Program-made: the position numbers and the translations under genes
DNA from: DASZBX01 sp035943635
GTDB taxonomy: Bacteria > Actinomycetota > Actinomycetes > Streptomycetales > Catenulisporaceae
Reading direction: 5' to 3'
DNA length: 52,908 nt
NCBI GenBank assembly: GCA_035943635.1
Contig: DASZBX010000044.1
Span: forward strand, 1-52,908
In this document: positions 24,606-33,504 of the stretch, piece by piece
Layout: the number at the start of each line of letters is the position of its first letter
How positions within the stretch are numbered: the stretch's first letter is position 1
The notes under the pieces: model-generated
Database searches by the model: none
What the model was told of the DNA's origin: nothing
Seen by the model: only the letters and a program-made list of their open reading frames with translations

Positions 24606-25172
24606 ATGCCCATCCTCGCAGAGGTCTGTGTCGGCGGAATCAATGTCCTGCTCACCATCGTCGCCGTCTGGCTGATGGACCGGGTCGGCCGGCGCCCCCT
24701 GCTGCTCGTCGGCACCACCGGCATGCTCCTAGGCCTGCTCACGGTCGCCGGCGCGTTCCTCGGCGGCAGCCACCTGACCGGGTCCGCCGCGATCGTCGCG
24801 ATCGTGGGCCTGATGTTCTTCCAGGGGTCCTTCGCCATCGGCCTGGGCCCGGTGTTCTGGCTGCTGATCGCCGAGATCTACCCGCTGAAGGTGCGCGGCA
24901 CCGCGATGGGCATCGCCACCATCGCCAACTGGGGAGCGGACTTCGTCGTGACCATCTCGTTCCTGACCCTGATCAACGCGATCAGCGGCGTGGGCACGTT
25001 CCTGTTGTTCGCCGCCTTGACCCTGGTCGCCCTGGTCTACTTCAAGCTCAAGGTGCCGGAGACGAAGGGCCGCAGCCTCCAGGAGATCGAGACGGACCTG
25101 GACTCGACGCACTCGGCCACCGCGCCGGCCGCGGCGGGCGCCGACGCCGAAGCCGGCTCCCAGGCCGCCTGA
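24606..25172 (+). pseudogene. Sugar porter (MFS), C-terminal part
   Basis: 188 codons of a major-facilitator sugar transporter: LLTIVAVWLMDRVGRRPLLL (the D-R-x-G-R-R loop), GLGPVFWLLIAEIYPLKVRG (motif after TM10) and KVPETKGRSLQEIETDL, the sugar-porter C-terminal signature. About five membrane helices are present; the N-terminal ~280 residues are missing. The frame continues upstream without porter homology into DNA antisense to the dehydrogenase gene. It is a 5'-truncated remnant. Confidence 0.75.
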
Positions 25173-25349
25173 CGACGCCACTCGACGACCGGACCCACCG
25201 CAGGACAGGAGTTCATCCCGCTGCGGCAAGGCGACACCAGTTCGGTGCCGGCCCGGCTCTCGTCGCCCGCTTACCGAAAAGGGTGAGGCCATACGGAGCA
25301 ATCACGCACGCTTGACAGCGGTTCGTCACCGTCGCCCGCCCGTGTTCCG

Positions 25350-25580
25350 TCGCGCCGCCTGCGCGCCGGAATCCTCTGGTCAGTCGGCGTGGCCCTCATC
25401 CTCGTGGCCGGAGTCCTGTCCCGCCTGGAGGAACTCTCTGCGACGTGGGCCGACCCCGTGAACATCACCGCCGGGGTCCTGCTGCTGCTCGGCGTGGCCG
25501 CCTCCGTCACCGGCGGCGCGGCCGGGCCCGCGCGACCCGGAATCCGGTCTCACCCCCGACCAGGCCGACTAACACATGAC
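25350..25580 (+). other. Possible small membrane protein, broken
   Basis: One frame encodes two hydrophobic segments (GILWSVGVALILVAGVLSRL and NITAGVLLLLGVAASVTGG), but no stop precedes the following LigD fragment, which lies in the same frame. A neighbouring frame ends naturally (SGLTPDQAD, TAA 25,571-25,573). This suggests a frameshift near 25,520 in a small two-helix membrane protein. No ribosome binding site is seen. Low confidence. Confidence 0.3.
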
Positions 25581-25589
25581 GGAGTCATC

Positions 25590-25790
25590 ATGGCCGACAC
25601 GAAGGTCAAACTGTCACACCCGGACAAGGTGGTGTTCCCAGAAGCCGGGATCACCAAGGGCGAACTGGTGGACTCCTACCGCACCGTCGTTGCTCGGATG
25701 CTGCCCCATCTGCGCAACCGGCCACTTGCCGTGCACCGGTACCCGGAAGGCATCGACGCCGGTTCCTTCTTCCAGCCGCCCGTGCCCGGG
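25590..25790 (+). pseudogene. LigD polymerase-domain (primase-like) N-terminal fragment
   Basis: The frame from ATG 25,590 reads VKLSHPDKVVFPEAGITKGE, LVDSYRTVVARMLPHLRNRP and LAVHRYPEGIDAGSFFQ. This is the N-terminus of the LigD polymerase domain used with Ku in bacterial non-homologous end joining. Homology stops after FFQ at ~residue 60 of about 300, before any catalytic aspartate. Function is lost. No Ku or ligase gene is in the window. Confidence 0.72.
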
Positions 25791-26371
25791 CCTTGCGTCG
25801 TCTGCGTTTCTGGCGGTGTTCTTCTTCGGCGGGGTCCGGCGCTTCGTCGCTCTCGAAGTGCAAGCCGAGGAGCTTCCCCAGCTGCACGGCGGTGGGCGGC
25901 ACAGCACCGAGGTGGACCCACCGTGCGCCGGAGTGCGGGCGGCAGCGTCGGAAGACGCAGCGAAAGAGCACCAGCGGCGGCCCGCGGTGGGTGACGGCGT
26001 GCCGGAGCAGCAGGGTGACCGACTGGCACGGCGGCAAGCAGCGCAGACGTCCGACACAGGGCGAAATACTCCCGCTCACCCGGCCCATCCACCCGCACGC
26101 CGAGATCGCGACCACATGGCCCACCCCCACCCCGGTCCGATGGACCCCATGCCGGACATCGGCGGCATTCGAGCATGTGGGAGCATCAGCGAGGTCGGGC
26201 ACGCGTGCTCGAACAACAGGGGCAGTTCGAGCTGCGCAGTGCCCAGCCCGACGGCGCAGGGTACTTTCGGTTCCGACGCGCCACTCAGCACTACCGGCGC
26301 CCCCGGTTCAGCCGTCCGCGCAGCGGCCAAGACTGCGCCGCCACTACGCCCGCACTTGTGGCGCTGCTATC
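25791..26371. other. Unassigned region
   Basis: About 580 bp between the LigD fragment and the MarR-side palindrome. All six frames have long open stretches, but none shows a recognisable family or a start with a ribosome binding site. A minus-strand frame (CVFRRCRPHSGARWVHLGAV, then HFESDEAPDPAEEE, ~25,830-25,970) looks the most protein-like. I cannot assign it. Confidence 0.25.
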
Positions 26372-26386
26372 ATTGCATAGTGCAAT
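26372..26386. promoter_or_regulatory. MarR-type operator palindrome
   Basis: ATTGCATAGTGCAAT is a perfect 6+3+6 palindrome in an AT-rich patch. It has the TTGCA-N-TGCAA form of many MarR-family operators. It lies 36 bp beyond the 3' end of the MarR gene, not between marR and its divergent partner. On its other side there is no intact gene, so it may mark the promoter of a lost minus-strand target. Confidence 0.45.
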
Positions 26387-26421
26387 ATTTTAGTGGGTGC
26401 ATCACAGTCGGCGACGCGCGC

Positions 26422-26943
26422 CTAGGCCCAGCCGGGCAGGTTCGGCAGGTCCGAGGTCGGTTCTCCGCCGGCGTCGGTGAAGGCGCGCAGCGCGGTGATC
26501 AGGTGGTCGCGCTGGTCTGGCGGGATGGCCTGGACGGTGCGGGTGATGGCGCCCACGCGGTGTTCGGTGACCTTCTGCACGACGCCGTGCCCCGCCGGGG
26601 TCAGGCGCAGGACGACCTCGCGTCGGCTGTCGGGACTCGGGACCTTTTCGGCCATCCCGGCCACCGCCAGGCGGTCGACCATGCGCATGGCGGTGGAGGA
26701 GTTGACCTCCAGGGCCTGGGCGAGCCGGGCCAGGCTGCGCGGACCCTGGGTGTCGAGGACCACCAGCATCCGGTACTGCGGCAGGGTCAGGTTCTCGGCG
26801 ACCGCGGCCACGGACCGGGCGGCCATGGCCACCAGATGGCGGGACGCGGTGAGCAGGGCGTCGACCACCTCGCCGGTGCCGTCCGAGGCGACCTCGGCAT
26901 GGAGCCCGGAACCCGGAGCACCGGGCGTCTGCGAATCGTGCAT
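26422..26943 (-). CDS. MarR-family transcriptional regulator
   Basis: A 173-residue winged-helix regulator. The recognition helix region is SLARLAQALEVNSSTAMRMVDRL and the wing is SRREVVLRLTPAGHGVV, followed by the C-terminal dimerisation helix. AAAGGGGG precedes the ATG. It is transcribed divergently from the ClC gene; an imperfect GC-rich inverted repeat (about 26,958-26,991) in the 65-bp gap could be an operator. Ligand unknown. Confidence 0.86.
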   Translation of the reverse strand: MHDSQTPGAPGSGLHAEVASDGTGEVVDALLTASRHLVAMAARSVAAVAENLTLPQYRMLVVLDTQGPRSLARLAQALEVNSSTAMRMVDRLAVAGMAEKVPSPDSRREVVLRLTPAGHGVVQKVTEHRVGAITRTVQAIPPDQRDHLITALRAFTDAGGEPTSDLPNLPGWA

Positions 26944-27008
26944 GCCCCCTTTCTACCGGGCCGGCGCCTTTCTGCGCGCCGCCCGGCCCTGCTCGTGAGC
27001 GGACGGCC

Positions 27009-28856
27009 GTGATGATCGGCGCCGACCGGATGGCGCACGGTGCCGACTATGTCCGCAGCGTCAACCGCCGCGCGCTTCTCGGGCTGCGCGCCTCCACCGG
27101 CGGGTTGGCCGTGCTGGCCGTCGCGGTCGGCGCGGGCGCGGGCTTGGGCGCGATCGCGTTCCGATGGCTGATCAAGACCTTCACCCAGATCCTGTCCGGA
27201 CGCGCCGACTACTCGGCGGCCGGGCACGCGCCCAATCCGCAGGTGGAGTTCCTCGGGCGGTTCTTCGTCCTGCTCGCGCCCGTCGCCGCGGGACTGCTGT
27301 ACGGGCCGCTGGTCTCCCGATTCGCCCCGGAGGCGCGCGGGCACGGGGTGCCGGAGGTGATGTTCGCGGTGGCCCGGCGCGGCGGGAGGATCGCGCCGAA
27401 GGTCGCGGTGGTCAAGTCCCTGGCCTCGGCCCTGTGCATCGGGGGTGGGGGGTCGGTCGGACGGGAGGGTCCGATCGTGCAGATCGGCTCCGCTCTGGGT
27501 TCGAGCCTGGGTGGCTGGGTCAAGGTGCCCGAGGACCGGCTGCGGATCCTGGTGGCGTGCGGGGCGGCCGGCGGGATCGCGGCGACGTTCAACGCGCCGC
27601 TGGCCGGGGTGTTCTTCGCGATGGAACTGATCCTGCTGGACTTCGCCGCCGAGGCGTTCGGCATGGTCGTGCTCTCCTCGGTCACCGCGAGCGTGATCGG
27701 CCGGGCGGCGTTCGGCGACGCACCGTTCCTGCACCTGCCGGACTTCACCGTCTCCCACCCGCAGCAGTACGCGGCGTTCGCCCTGCTCGGCGTCCTGGCC
27801 GGGATCGTCGGGGTGGTGTTCACCCGCGTCCTGTACAAGATCGAGGACCTGTGCGACCTCGTCTGGCGCGGCCCGGACTGGGCCCGTCCCGCGGTCGGCG
27901 GCCTTCTGCTCGGCGCCCTGCTGCTCGCGCTGCCGCAGATGTACGGGGTCGGCTATCCGGTGCTGGGCAACGGCGTGTACGGCGCCTACACGATCGGGTT
28001 CGTCCTGGTGCTGATGCTGGGCAAGATGCTGGCCACCAGCCTGACCATCGGAATCGGCGGGTCCGGCGGGGTGTTCGCCCCCTCGCTGTTCATCGGGGCG
28101 ATGTTCGGCTCCGCGTTCGGCCAGGCGTTCGGGCACCTGGCGCCCGGCGCGGCCGGCCCGTCCGGGGCCTACGCCCTGATCGGGATGGGCGCCGTCTTCG
28201 CCGGCGCAGCCCGCGCCCCGATCACCGCGGTGGTCATCATGTACGAGTTGACCGGCGACTACGCCATCATCCTGCCGCTGATGATGGCCATCGCCCTGGC
28301 CTCCGGAGTGAGCAAACTGATAGCCGGCGACACGATCTACACGCTCAAGCTGCGCCGACGCGGCATCGACCTCACCGCCCCCGCCCCCGGATCCCTGCTG
28401 CCCGGCCTGACCGTCGCCCACGCCGAACTGCCGGCGCCCCCGGCGCTGCCGTTCAGCATGCCCCTGTCCGACGCCGCGGACCTGATCGCCGCCAGCCTCC
28501 ACGGCGCCCTGCCGGTCTGCGACCACGACGGTACCTACCTGGGCACCCTGACAGCCCGCTCCGCCGCCGAGACCCTGGCCGACGGCGACCACGACGACAC
28601 CCCCGTCGGACGACTGACCCACCTGCCGCACCCGCTGAGCAGCACGACCACACTCGACGACGCCCTGGACGCCCTGGTCGGAGCCGACCAGGGAACCGGA
28701 CTGCCGATCCTGGACCCCGACGGCACCCAAGTCACCGGATGGATCACCCACCAGAGCGTCCTGGCCGCCCTGCACAGAACCACCCATCCTCAGCCCGAGA
28801 CCGATGGAAAAACCGATGCCGATGTCAAAGCCGGGACACGGCGGGTGTCGGCGTGA
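27009..28856 (+). CDS. ClC-family chloride channel/antiporter with CBS domains
   Basis: A 615-residue protein with ~10-12 membrane segments and the ClC selectivity motifs GHGVPEVMF, GREGPIVQIGSALGSSLG and GGSGGVFAPSLFIGAMFG. The gating glutamate in GREGP is present, as in proton-coupled exchangers. The last ~150 residues form two CBS-like repeats (SMPLSDAADLIAASLHGALP...LTTLDDALDALVGADQG-type), likely a nucleotide-sensing regulatory module. The start is GTG or the adjacent ATG; no strong ribosome binding site. Divergent from marR. Confidence 0.9.
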   Translation: MMIGADRMAHGADYVRSVNRRALLGLRASTGGLAVLAVAVGAGAGLGAIAFRWLIKTFTQILSGRADYSAAGHAPNPQVEFLGRFFVLLAPVAAGLLYGPLVSRFAPEARGHGVPEVMFAVARRGGRIAPKVAVVKSLASALCIGGGGSVGREGPIVQIGSALGSSLGGWVKVPEDRLRILVACGAAGGIAATFNAPLAGVFFAMELILLDFAAEAFGMVVLSSVTASVIGRAAFGDAPFLHLPDFTVSHPQQYAAFALLGVLAGIVGVVFTRVLYKIEDLCDLVWRGPDWARPAVGGLLLGALLLALPQMYGVGYPVLGNGVYGAYTIGFVLVLMLGKMLATSLTIGIGGSGGVFAPSLFIGAMFGSAFGQAFGHLAPGAAGPSGAYALIGMGAVFAGAARAPITAVVIMYELTGDYAIILPLMMAIALASGVSKLIAGDTIYTLKLRRRGIDLTAPAPGSLLPGLTVAHAELPAPPALPFSMPLSDAADLIAASLHGALPVCDHDGTYLGTLTARSAAETLADGDHDDTPVGRLTHLPHPLSSTTTLDDALDALVGADQGTGLPILDPDGTQVTGWITHQSVLAALHRTTHPQPETDGKTDADVKAGTRRVSA

Positions 28857-29004
28857 GCCGGGCACCACGACCACTCTCGGCCCCGCCGGACCACGCATTC
28901 GGCTCGACCAGTCCCACGGCCCAACACCTGGACGACCCGTCGCGCTCACCCTGTTGTTCCCCCTTGGCCGACCTGATCCGCCTGACCGTGCCCGTCGAAC
29001 CGCC

Positions 29005-29244
29005 TGCGGTCCCGACGATCTGATCGTCGTAGGCGAGGAGAGAGGCTTGTGGCACACCCTCGTCACCGGATCCGTCGCCCGCCGCGTGCTGCGCCACGCC
29101 ACCTGCCCGGTCCTGGTCGTGCCGACGCCCGAGATGACCCGTACCACGAGCCGCCTGCCCCGGCGAGCACGCCACGGCAAGGACCCGGTCTGGGAGCAGT
29201 GCGACCGCCAGGCCCCCCGGTCCCCACCAGACCAGCCGGTCTGA
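29005..29244 (+). pseudogene. Universal stress protein, C-terminal fragment
   Basis: The frame reads DDLIVVGEERGLWHTLVTGS, VARRVLRHATCPVLVVPTPE. This is the UspA C-terminal ATP-binding segment (G-x2-G...GS-V-x2-V...CPVLVV). The preceding ~100 residues of the fold are not found in any frame, and a ~30-residue basic tail follows. It is a remnant between the ClC and antiporter genes (region 28,857-29,394 otherwise empty). Confidence 0.65.
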
Positions 29245-29394
29245 GGCGACCGGCGATCAGACTGCGGCGCTGGTGGCGCGGGGGCGAGTCCGGTTGGCGT
29301 GGGGAGGGTTCGGCGGATGGGATAGTCGGTGTTGCGGACTTGAATCTTCTTGGAGGCCACGTGTCGGCTCTGTCGCCCTTTGTCGGTTCCTGCT

Positions 29395-30615
29395 GTGCGT
29401 GATGTCACGTGGTTCGGGGTGGTCGTCGGAGTGGTCAGTGCGGCCGGGTTGTTGGCGGTGGCGGCCAATCGGGTCAGTGAGCGGTTGCGGGTGCCGGCTC
29501 CGCTGATCTTCCTGGTGGTCGCGGCGGTGGTCTCGGACCTGGTGCCGGGGTTGGAGCGGGTGCCAGTGGTCACGGTGCAGCGGGTGGTGACCGTGACGCT
29601 GGTGGTGTTGCTGTTCGACGGCGGGATGCACATCGGGTGGGGACGGTTGCGGGTCGCGGGCTGGGCGGTGTTGTGGGTCGGGGTGGCCGGGACGGTGGTG
29701 ACCGCCGCGGGTGTGGCGGTGCTCGCGCATCTGGCGTTCGGGTTCGATTGGCGGTCCGGGCTGCTGCTGGGGGTGGCGTTGGCGCCGACGGACCCGGCAG
29801 TGGTGTTCTCGGTGCTCGGGCGCCGGGAGATCGTGGGGCGGTCCGGGACGTTGCTGGAGGGGGAGTCCGGGGCGAACGACCCGGTGGGGATCGCCGCGAT
29901 GGCGGCGCTGCTGGCGGCGGGCGGCGGGGGCTGGCACGCCGTGGGCTCGGGGGTGGGTGTGTTCGCCGAGCAGATGCTGGTCGGTGCCGTGGTCGGGGTG
30001 GCCGGAGGATGGCTGCTGTCGGTGACGATGCGCCGGGTGGCGTTGCCGAACATCGCCCTGTACCCGCTGCGCACGCTGTTGGGCGCCGGGGTGGTGTACG
30101 GGATCGCCTGCGCCCTGCACGGGTCGGGGTTCCTGGCGGTGTTCGTCGCCGGGGTGTGCGTCGGGGATGTGCGGGCGCCGTTCAAGGAGGAGATCGAGCG
30201 GTTCCACGCCTCCTTGGCGAGTCTGGCGGAGATCGTGGCGTTCGCCGTGCTCGGCCTGACCGTCTCGCTCTGCGCCCTCGCCGACGGGCACGCGTGGGCG
30301 ACCGGCCTGGCCCTGGGCGTGCTGCTCGCGCTCGTCGTGCGCCCGGCCCTGGTGGGCCTGGTCCTCTGGCCGGTCGCACTGAGCCGGGCCGAGCGGGCGC
30401 TGGTGCTGTGGTGCGGGCTCAAGGGCGCGGTGCCGATCCTGCTGGGCACGTACCTGCTGTCGGCCGCCGTGCCCGGAGCCGACCACATGTACCAGATCAT
30501 CGTGGTCGTCGTGGCGTTCTCGGTCCTGGTGCAAGGCGGTCTGGTGCCGGCGGTGGCCCGCCGCGCCCGGCTGCTCGCCCCGGCCCCAGCGGTACCGGAG
30601 CCGCCCGAGCCCTGA
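29395..30615 (+). CDS. CPA1-type cation/proton antiporter
   Basis: About 406 residues with ~12 membrane segments. GVALAPTDPAVVFSVLGRRE (~res 130) holds the ion-binding TDP/Asp motif, GESGANDPVGIAAM (~res 160) the second conserved acidic site, and WCGLKGAVPILLGTYLL (~res 340) the C-terminal arginine/lysine helix, as in NhaP/CPA1 sodium or potassium exchangers. The frame opens at TTG 29,350; GTG 29,395 gives the usual short N-terminus, but neither has a clear ribosome binding site. TTGGAGG at 29,350 points to a GTG in another frame that stops after 13 codons, so a frameshift near the start is possible. Confidence 0.83.
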   Translation: MRDVTWFGVVVGVVSAAGLLAVAANRVSERLRVPAPLIFLVVAAVVSDLVPGLERVPVVTVQRVVTVTLVVLLFDGGMHIGWGRLRVAGWAVLWVGVAGTVVTAAGVAVLAHLAFGFDWRSGLLLGVALAPTDPAVVFSVLGRREIVGRSGTLLEGESGANDPVGIAAMAALLAAGGGGWHAVGSGVGVFAEQMLVGAVVGVAGGWLLSVTMRRVALPNIALYPLRTLLGAGVVYGIACALHGSGFLAVFVAGVCVGDVRAPFKEEIERFHASLASLAEIVAFAVLGLTVSLCALADGHAWATGLALGVLLALVVRPALVGLVLWPVALSRAERALVLWCGLKGAVPILLGTYLLSAAVPGADHMYQIIVVVVAFSVLVQGGLVPAVARRARLLAPAPAVPEPPEP

Positions 30616-30631
30616 GCCGTCTCCGGCGGCG

Positions 30632-30721
30632 CCCGTTCCCGGCCGCCCCAGTACCCCGACTCCACTGGTTCCGTGCCCGGAACCGGACGGGAGAACGAGG
30701 TCTGGGGCGGCCGGGAACGGG
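30632..30721. terminator. Long nested terminator hairpin
   Basis: A perfect 19-bp stem (30,632-30,650 with 30,703-30,721) encloses 52 nt that contain a smaller GGTTCC...GGAACC hairpin. It lies between the convergent antiporter and DUF5134 genes. Confidence 0.75.
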
Positions 30722-30725
30722 TCGG

Positions 30726-31442
30726 CTACACCATGGTCGCGAGCATCGCGTAGGCCATGGTGACGAGCAGCACGATTCGGCACCACTCGGCAGCGCGCGG
30801 CACCAGCGGGCCGGAAACCACCGGCTCGAGATCGTCCACGGGATCGTCGGTCGGTGCCGCGTCGATTCCGATTGTGCTCGACGTGCCGTGTCCGGCCAGG
30901 GACAGCCGGTCGAGCAGGACCACGACGTAGCCGACCGCCGCGACCACGAACACCAGGCCGACGGCCGGATAGTCGATCGTCACGTCCTTGATCATGTCGG
31001 CCATGCCGGCCATCGTGACCTGCCCGGCCGTGGAACCGGACAACGTCGTGGGAGCGACCCCCGCCAGCAGCATGTAGACCAGCACCCCGGCCGTGACCGC
31101 AGCGGCAGGCAAGCGGCCGAACCCGGTCCCGGCCCCGATCTCCACCTCGGCCTCCGCCTCGGCCGGAGTCGAGACCGGCCGGCGGCGCGCGAGCACCAGG
31201 CGCGCGGCGAACCAGACGGCCGCGAAGGCGAACACCGCAGCCCACACGTCACGCGGCAGGGTGTGCATCCACGTCACGAGCATCCCGCCCATCGCCAGGG
31301 CGGCGAGAGCGTAGAACGCGTCGGACTCGTAGTCGGCGGTCCCGTCTACCAGCCGCGACACCGCCATGCGCCAGACGAGGAAGGCGAGGATCGCGATCAT
31401 CGCCGCGGCAAGGATCGCGGGGAGCCATGCGGGGGCGTTCAC
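30726..31442 (-). CDS. DUF5134 family membrane protein
   Basis: A 238-residue protein with about six hydrophobic segments: LPAILAAAMIAILAFLVWRM, FYALAALAMGGMLVTWM, VWAAVFAFAAVWFAARLVLA, VTAGVLVYMLLAGVAP, VGLVFVVAAVGYVVVLLD and CRIVLLVTMAYAMLATMV. The methionine-containing, MAYAML-type C-terminus fits the DUF5134 family of actinobacteria; function unknown. Its ATG overlaps the upstream stop (ATGA), so it is coupled to the gene at 31,439-32,500. Confidence 0.75.
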   Translation of the reverse strand: MNAPAWLPAILAAAMIAILAFLVWRMAVSRLVDGTADYESDAFYALAALAMGGMLVTWMHTLPRDVWAAVFAFAAVWFAARLVLARRRPVSTPAEAEAEVEIGAGTGFGRLPAAAVTAGVLVYMLLAGVAPTTLSGSTAGQVTMAGMADMIKDVTIDYPAVGLVFVVAAVGYVVVLLDRLSLAGHGTSSTIGIDAAPTDDPVDDLEPVVSGPLVPRAAEWCRIVLLVTMAYAMLATMV

Positions 31443-32500
31443 GAGGCGTCTCCCTCAGTGTCGTCGCTGTCGGCGTGCTCGGCGTGCTCGGCTCGGTCTG
31501 CACGGCCGTCACTACCGGCCGGGGTGGCCGCGGAAGCTCGGCGCGCAGGCCAGAAGGCGAACGCGAGCAAGGCCAGGAGCGGCCCGGTGTTGGGGTCGGT
31601 GGCCATGCCTTCGAACGGCATCCCGAAGCCCTCGCCGAACACCCAGATCACCGCAGCCAGCCCGAAGGCCAGAACGAGCCCGGCTTTGACCGCCCGGGCC
31701 CAGGGCAGCCACACCGACTCGGCGACCAGGGCCAGCAGCACGGCCAGGGCCACGGAGAACTCCAGACCGCGGTTGGCCGTCACGTTCCCGGCGTGGTTCT
31801 CCAGCGCGACGAACCAGCTCGGGGCCCCGTCGTCCGTACCGGTCACGATGTCCTGGACCGTGCCGGCGTCGCGGTTCGCGGGCAGGACGGCGAGGACGGC
31901 CAGCAGCCCCCACAGCACCGTCCACACGGCCCTGGCCGCGCGCGGGCCGACGCGTCCGGCCGCCGGGAACGGCGCGGACCGGTCGCCGGGCCAGAGCAGG
32001 AGCGCCAGCAGGGCGTAGAGCAGGACCGCGCCGGGCGCACCGGACAACGGATCCGCAGCCCCGGCGAACAGCCCGCCGAGCCCCTCGCCCAGCCACCAGA
32101 CCCCGGCCGACCAGACGACGGAGGCGAGCAGCGCGGGTTTGACGGTGGGGCGCCAGGCGATGCCCACGCCGAGGGCGACCTGGACCACGGCGAAGGCGGT
32201 GTTGACGCTGACCGGATGGTTCTGGGTGATGCCGGCGACCCAGCCGACCGGACCGGAGATCCAGGTCGGGTTCCCGCCGGCGACCGGCGCCAGGGTCATC
32301 GCCGCGAAGTCCTTGGTGAACATGAACGGCTGGAACTGCAACAGCCCGTCGAGCAGCCACAGCGCGGCCAGCGCCAACTGCGCGGCGCGACGGGCGTCCA
32401 CGGCAATCCTGGCGGACCCAGCGGACCCGGCCTCACTGAGCCGGGCCGGGTCAGAGCGGACGGTGGAGACGATTCCGATGGGGGAAGAGGTATCGCTCAT
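31439..32500 (-). CDS. Multi-pass membrane protein of unknown function
   Basis: A 353-residue protein with roughly eight membrane segments (AAQLALAALWLLDGLLQFQP, NTAFAVVQVALGVGIAW, VWTVLWGLLAVLAVLP, FSVALAVLLALVAESVWLPW, LVLAFGLAAVIWVFGEGFGM). The conserved-looking patches QPFMFTKDF and GEGFGMPFEGMATDPNTGPL recall an actinobacterial membrane family that I cannot name. The ATG at 32,498-32,500 begins MSDTSSP; the longer open frame is discounted. It forms an operon with DUF5134. The region 32,501-32,800 holds no recognisable gene. Confidence 0.7.
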   Translation of the reverse strand: MSDTSSPIGIVSTVRSDPARLSEAGSAGSARIAVDARRAAQLALAALWLLDGLLQFQPFMFTKDFAAMTLAPVAGGNPTWISGPVGWVAGITQNHPVSVNTAFAVVQVALGVGIAWRPTVKPALLASVVWSAGVWWLGEGLGGLFAGAADPLSGAPGAVLLYALLALLLWPGDRSAPFPAAGRVGPRAARAVWTVLWGLLAVLAVLPANRDAGTVQDIVTGTDDGAPSWFVALENHAGNVTANRGLEFSVALAVLLALVAESVWLPWARAVKAGLVLAFGLAAVIWVFGEGFGMPFEGMATDPNTGPLLALLAFAFWPARRASAATPAGSDGRADRAEHAEHADSDDTEGDAS

Positions 32501-32800
32501 CGACGCCCCGCCCGGACAGCGGCCGAGCGCGGGCTGGGCCAGAGCGCGGGCAAGGAGGTGTGCAGAATCATGGAAGAGATCCCTGGGGTGATGGAAGACG
32601 GCGGGCATCACACGTCTGGGCCCGCAATCAGGACCGGGGCACAGCGCGGAAACGGGCGGCACTGAAGGCGAACCGTGCGCGCAACTCAGACACCGAGCCG
32701 CACCCCGTTCCTCGACGAAATTGCCGAACAGAACGCATGGTGCCCGATCGGAGCAGCGAATTCAGGCGCGCAGAGCCGAGATCCCGGCGCGCGGCTCGCA

Positions 32801-33394
32801 TCAGGCCCGAGGCGGCCCGCGCCGAGTAACGGCGAAGTGCAGCAACCCGCCGGTAGGCACGGCAGGCGCGTTCCAGGCGCCGCCGACCGGCGGCCGCGGC
32901 GCAACCGGCCGGCCACCGAGAACCGCAATGTGCGGTCCTTCGGCGAACCACGTAGCGACCGCACGGACCAGGGAATGGGCCATCGCCTCGCCGCAACGCA
33001 ACCACCAGGTGCACAACAATGCGGCCAGAGCGTGTGCAAGCAGCATCCCGGGAGTCATCCGCACAGCCGTCACGCTGCTCATACCGGGCATCGCCATGCC
33101 GGGCACGGGCATGGCGGACAACGGCATTCCGGGCATGGCCGGCATGGCGCCGACCATAGCGGCGTGCTGCTGCGCCGCGGCGAACGCGAAGTGCAGGACA
33201 GTCTGGTCCAACCCCATGAGCGAGCCGATCGCCGCAAGCGATCGTTCGGAGCCCGAAGCCAATCTCGCCGTGCCGAAAACCAGCACCGTTCCGACCAGGA
33301 GCACCCACGCCGGCAGCGACGAGCCGGACATCCAAGCATGAGCGGCCGCGGCCAAGGCGACACACACCGCGGTGAACACCACAGCGCGTCCCAC
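32801..33394 (-). CDS. Membrane protein with Met/Pro-rich loop
   Basis: About 197 residues with four or five membrane segments (AVVFTAVCVALAAAAHAWM, WVLLVGTVLVFGTARLAS, MTPGMLLAHALAALLCTWWL). Between helices lies AMPAMPGMPLSAMPVPGMAM with further MxGM repeats and histidines. The family AHALAALLxxWWLRxGEA is known in actinobacteria, sometimes beside copper genes. Methionine-rich extracytoplasmic loops can bind Cu(I); no copper gene is present here, so that is speculative. GTG 33,392-33,394 is the chosen start; its ribosome binding site is weak. Confidence 0.6.
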   Translation of the reverse strand: MGRAVVFTAVCVALAAAAHAWMSGSSLPAWVLLVGTVLVFGTARLASGSERSLAAIGSLMGLDQTVLHFAFAAAQQHAAMVGAMPAMPGMPLSAMPVPGMAMPGMSSVTAVRMTPGMLLAHALAALLCTWWLRCGEAMAHSLVRAVATWFAEGPHIAVLGGRPVAPRPPVGGAWNAPAVPTGGLLHFAVTRRGPPRA

Positions 33395-33504
33395 CGGCGC
33401 GACCGCTCTCTGACTCCTAGTGACCTGGATTCTCCCACCCGCCGGGTCGTTTCCCAAGCCGGTGGTTCTTTGTCCTTTGTACGGCAACGGCGCGCGCTTC
33501 ACCG

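Noticed and set aside
26787..30665. Very long (1,292-codon) minus-strand open frame
   Set aside because: It lies antisense to well-supported ClC and antiporter genes and shows only low-complexity Ser/Thr/Arg/Gly-rich sequence typical of GC-rich shadow frames.
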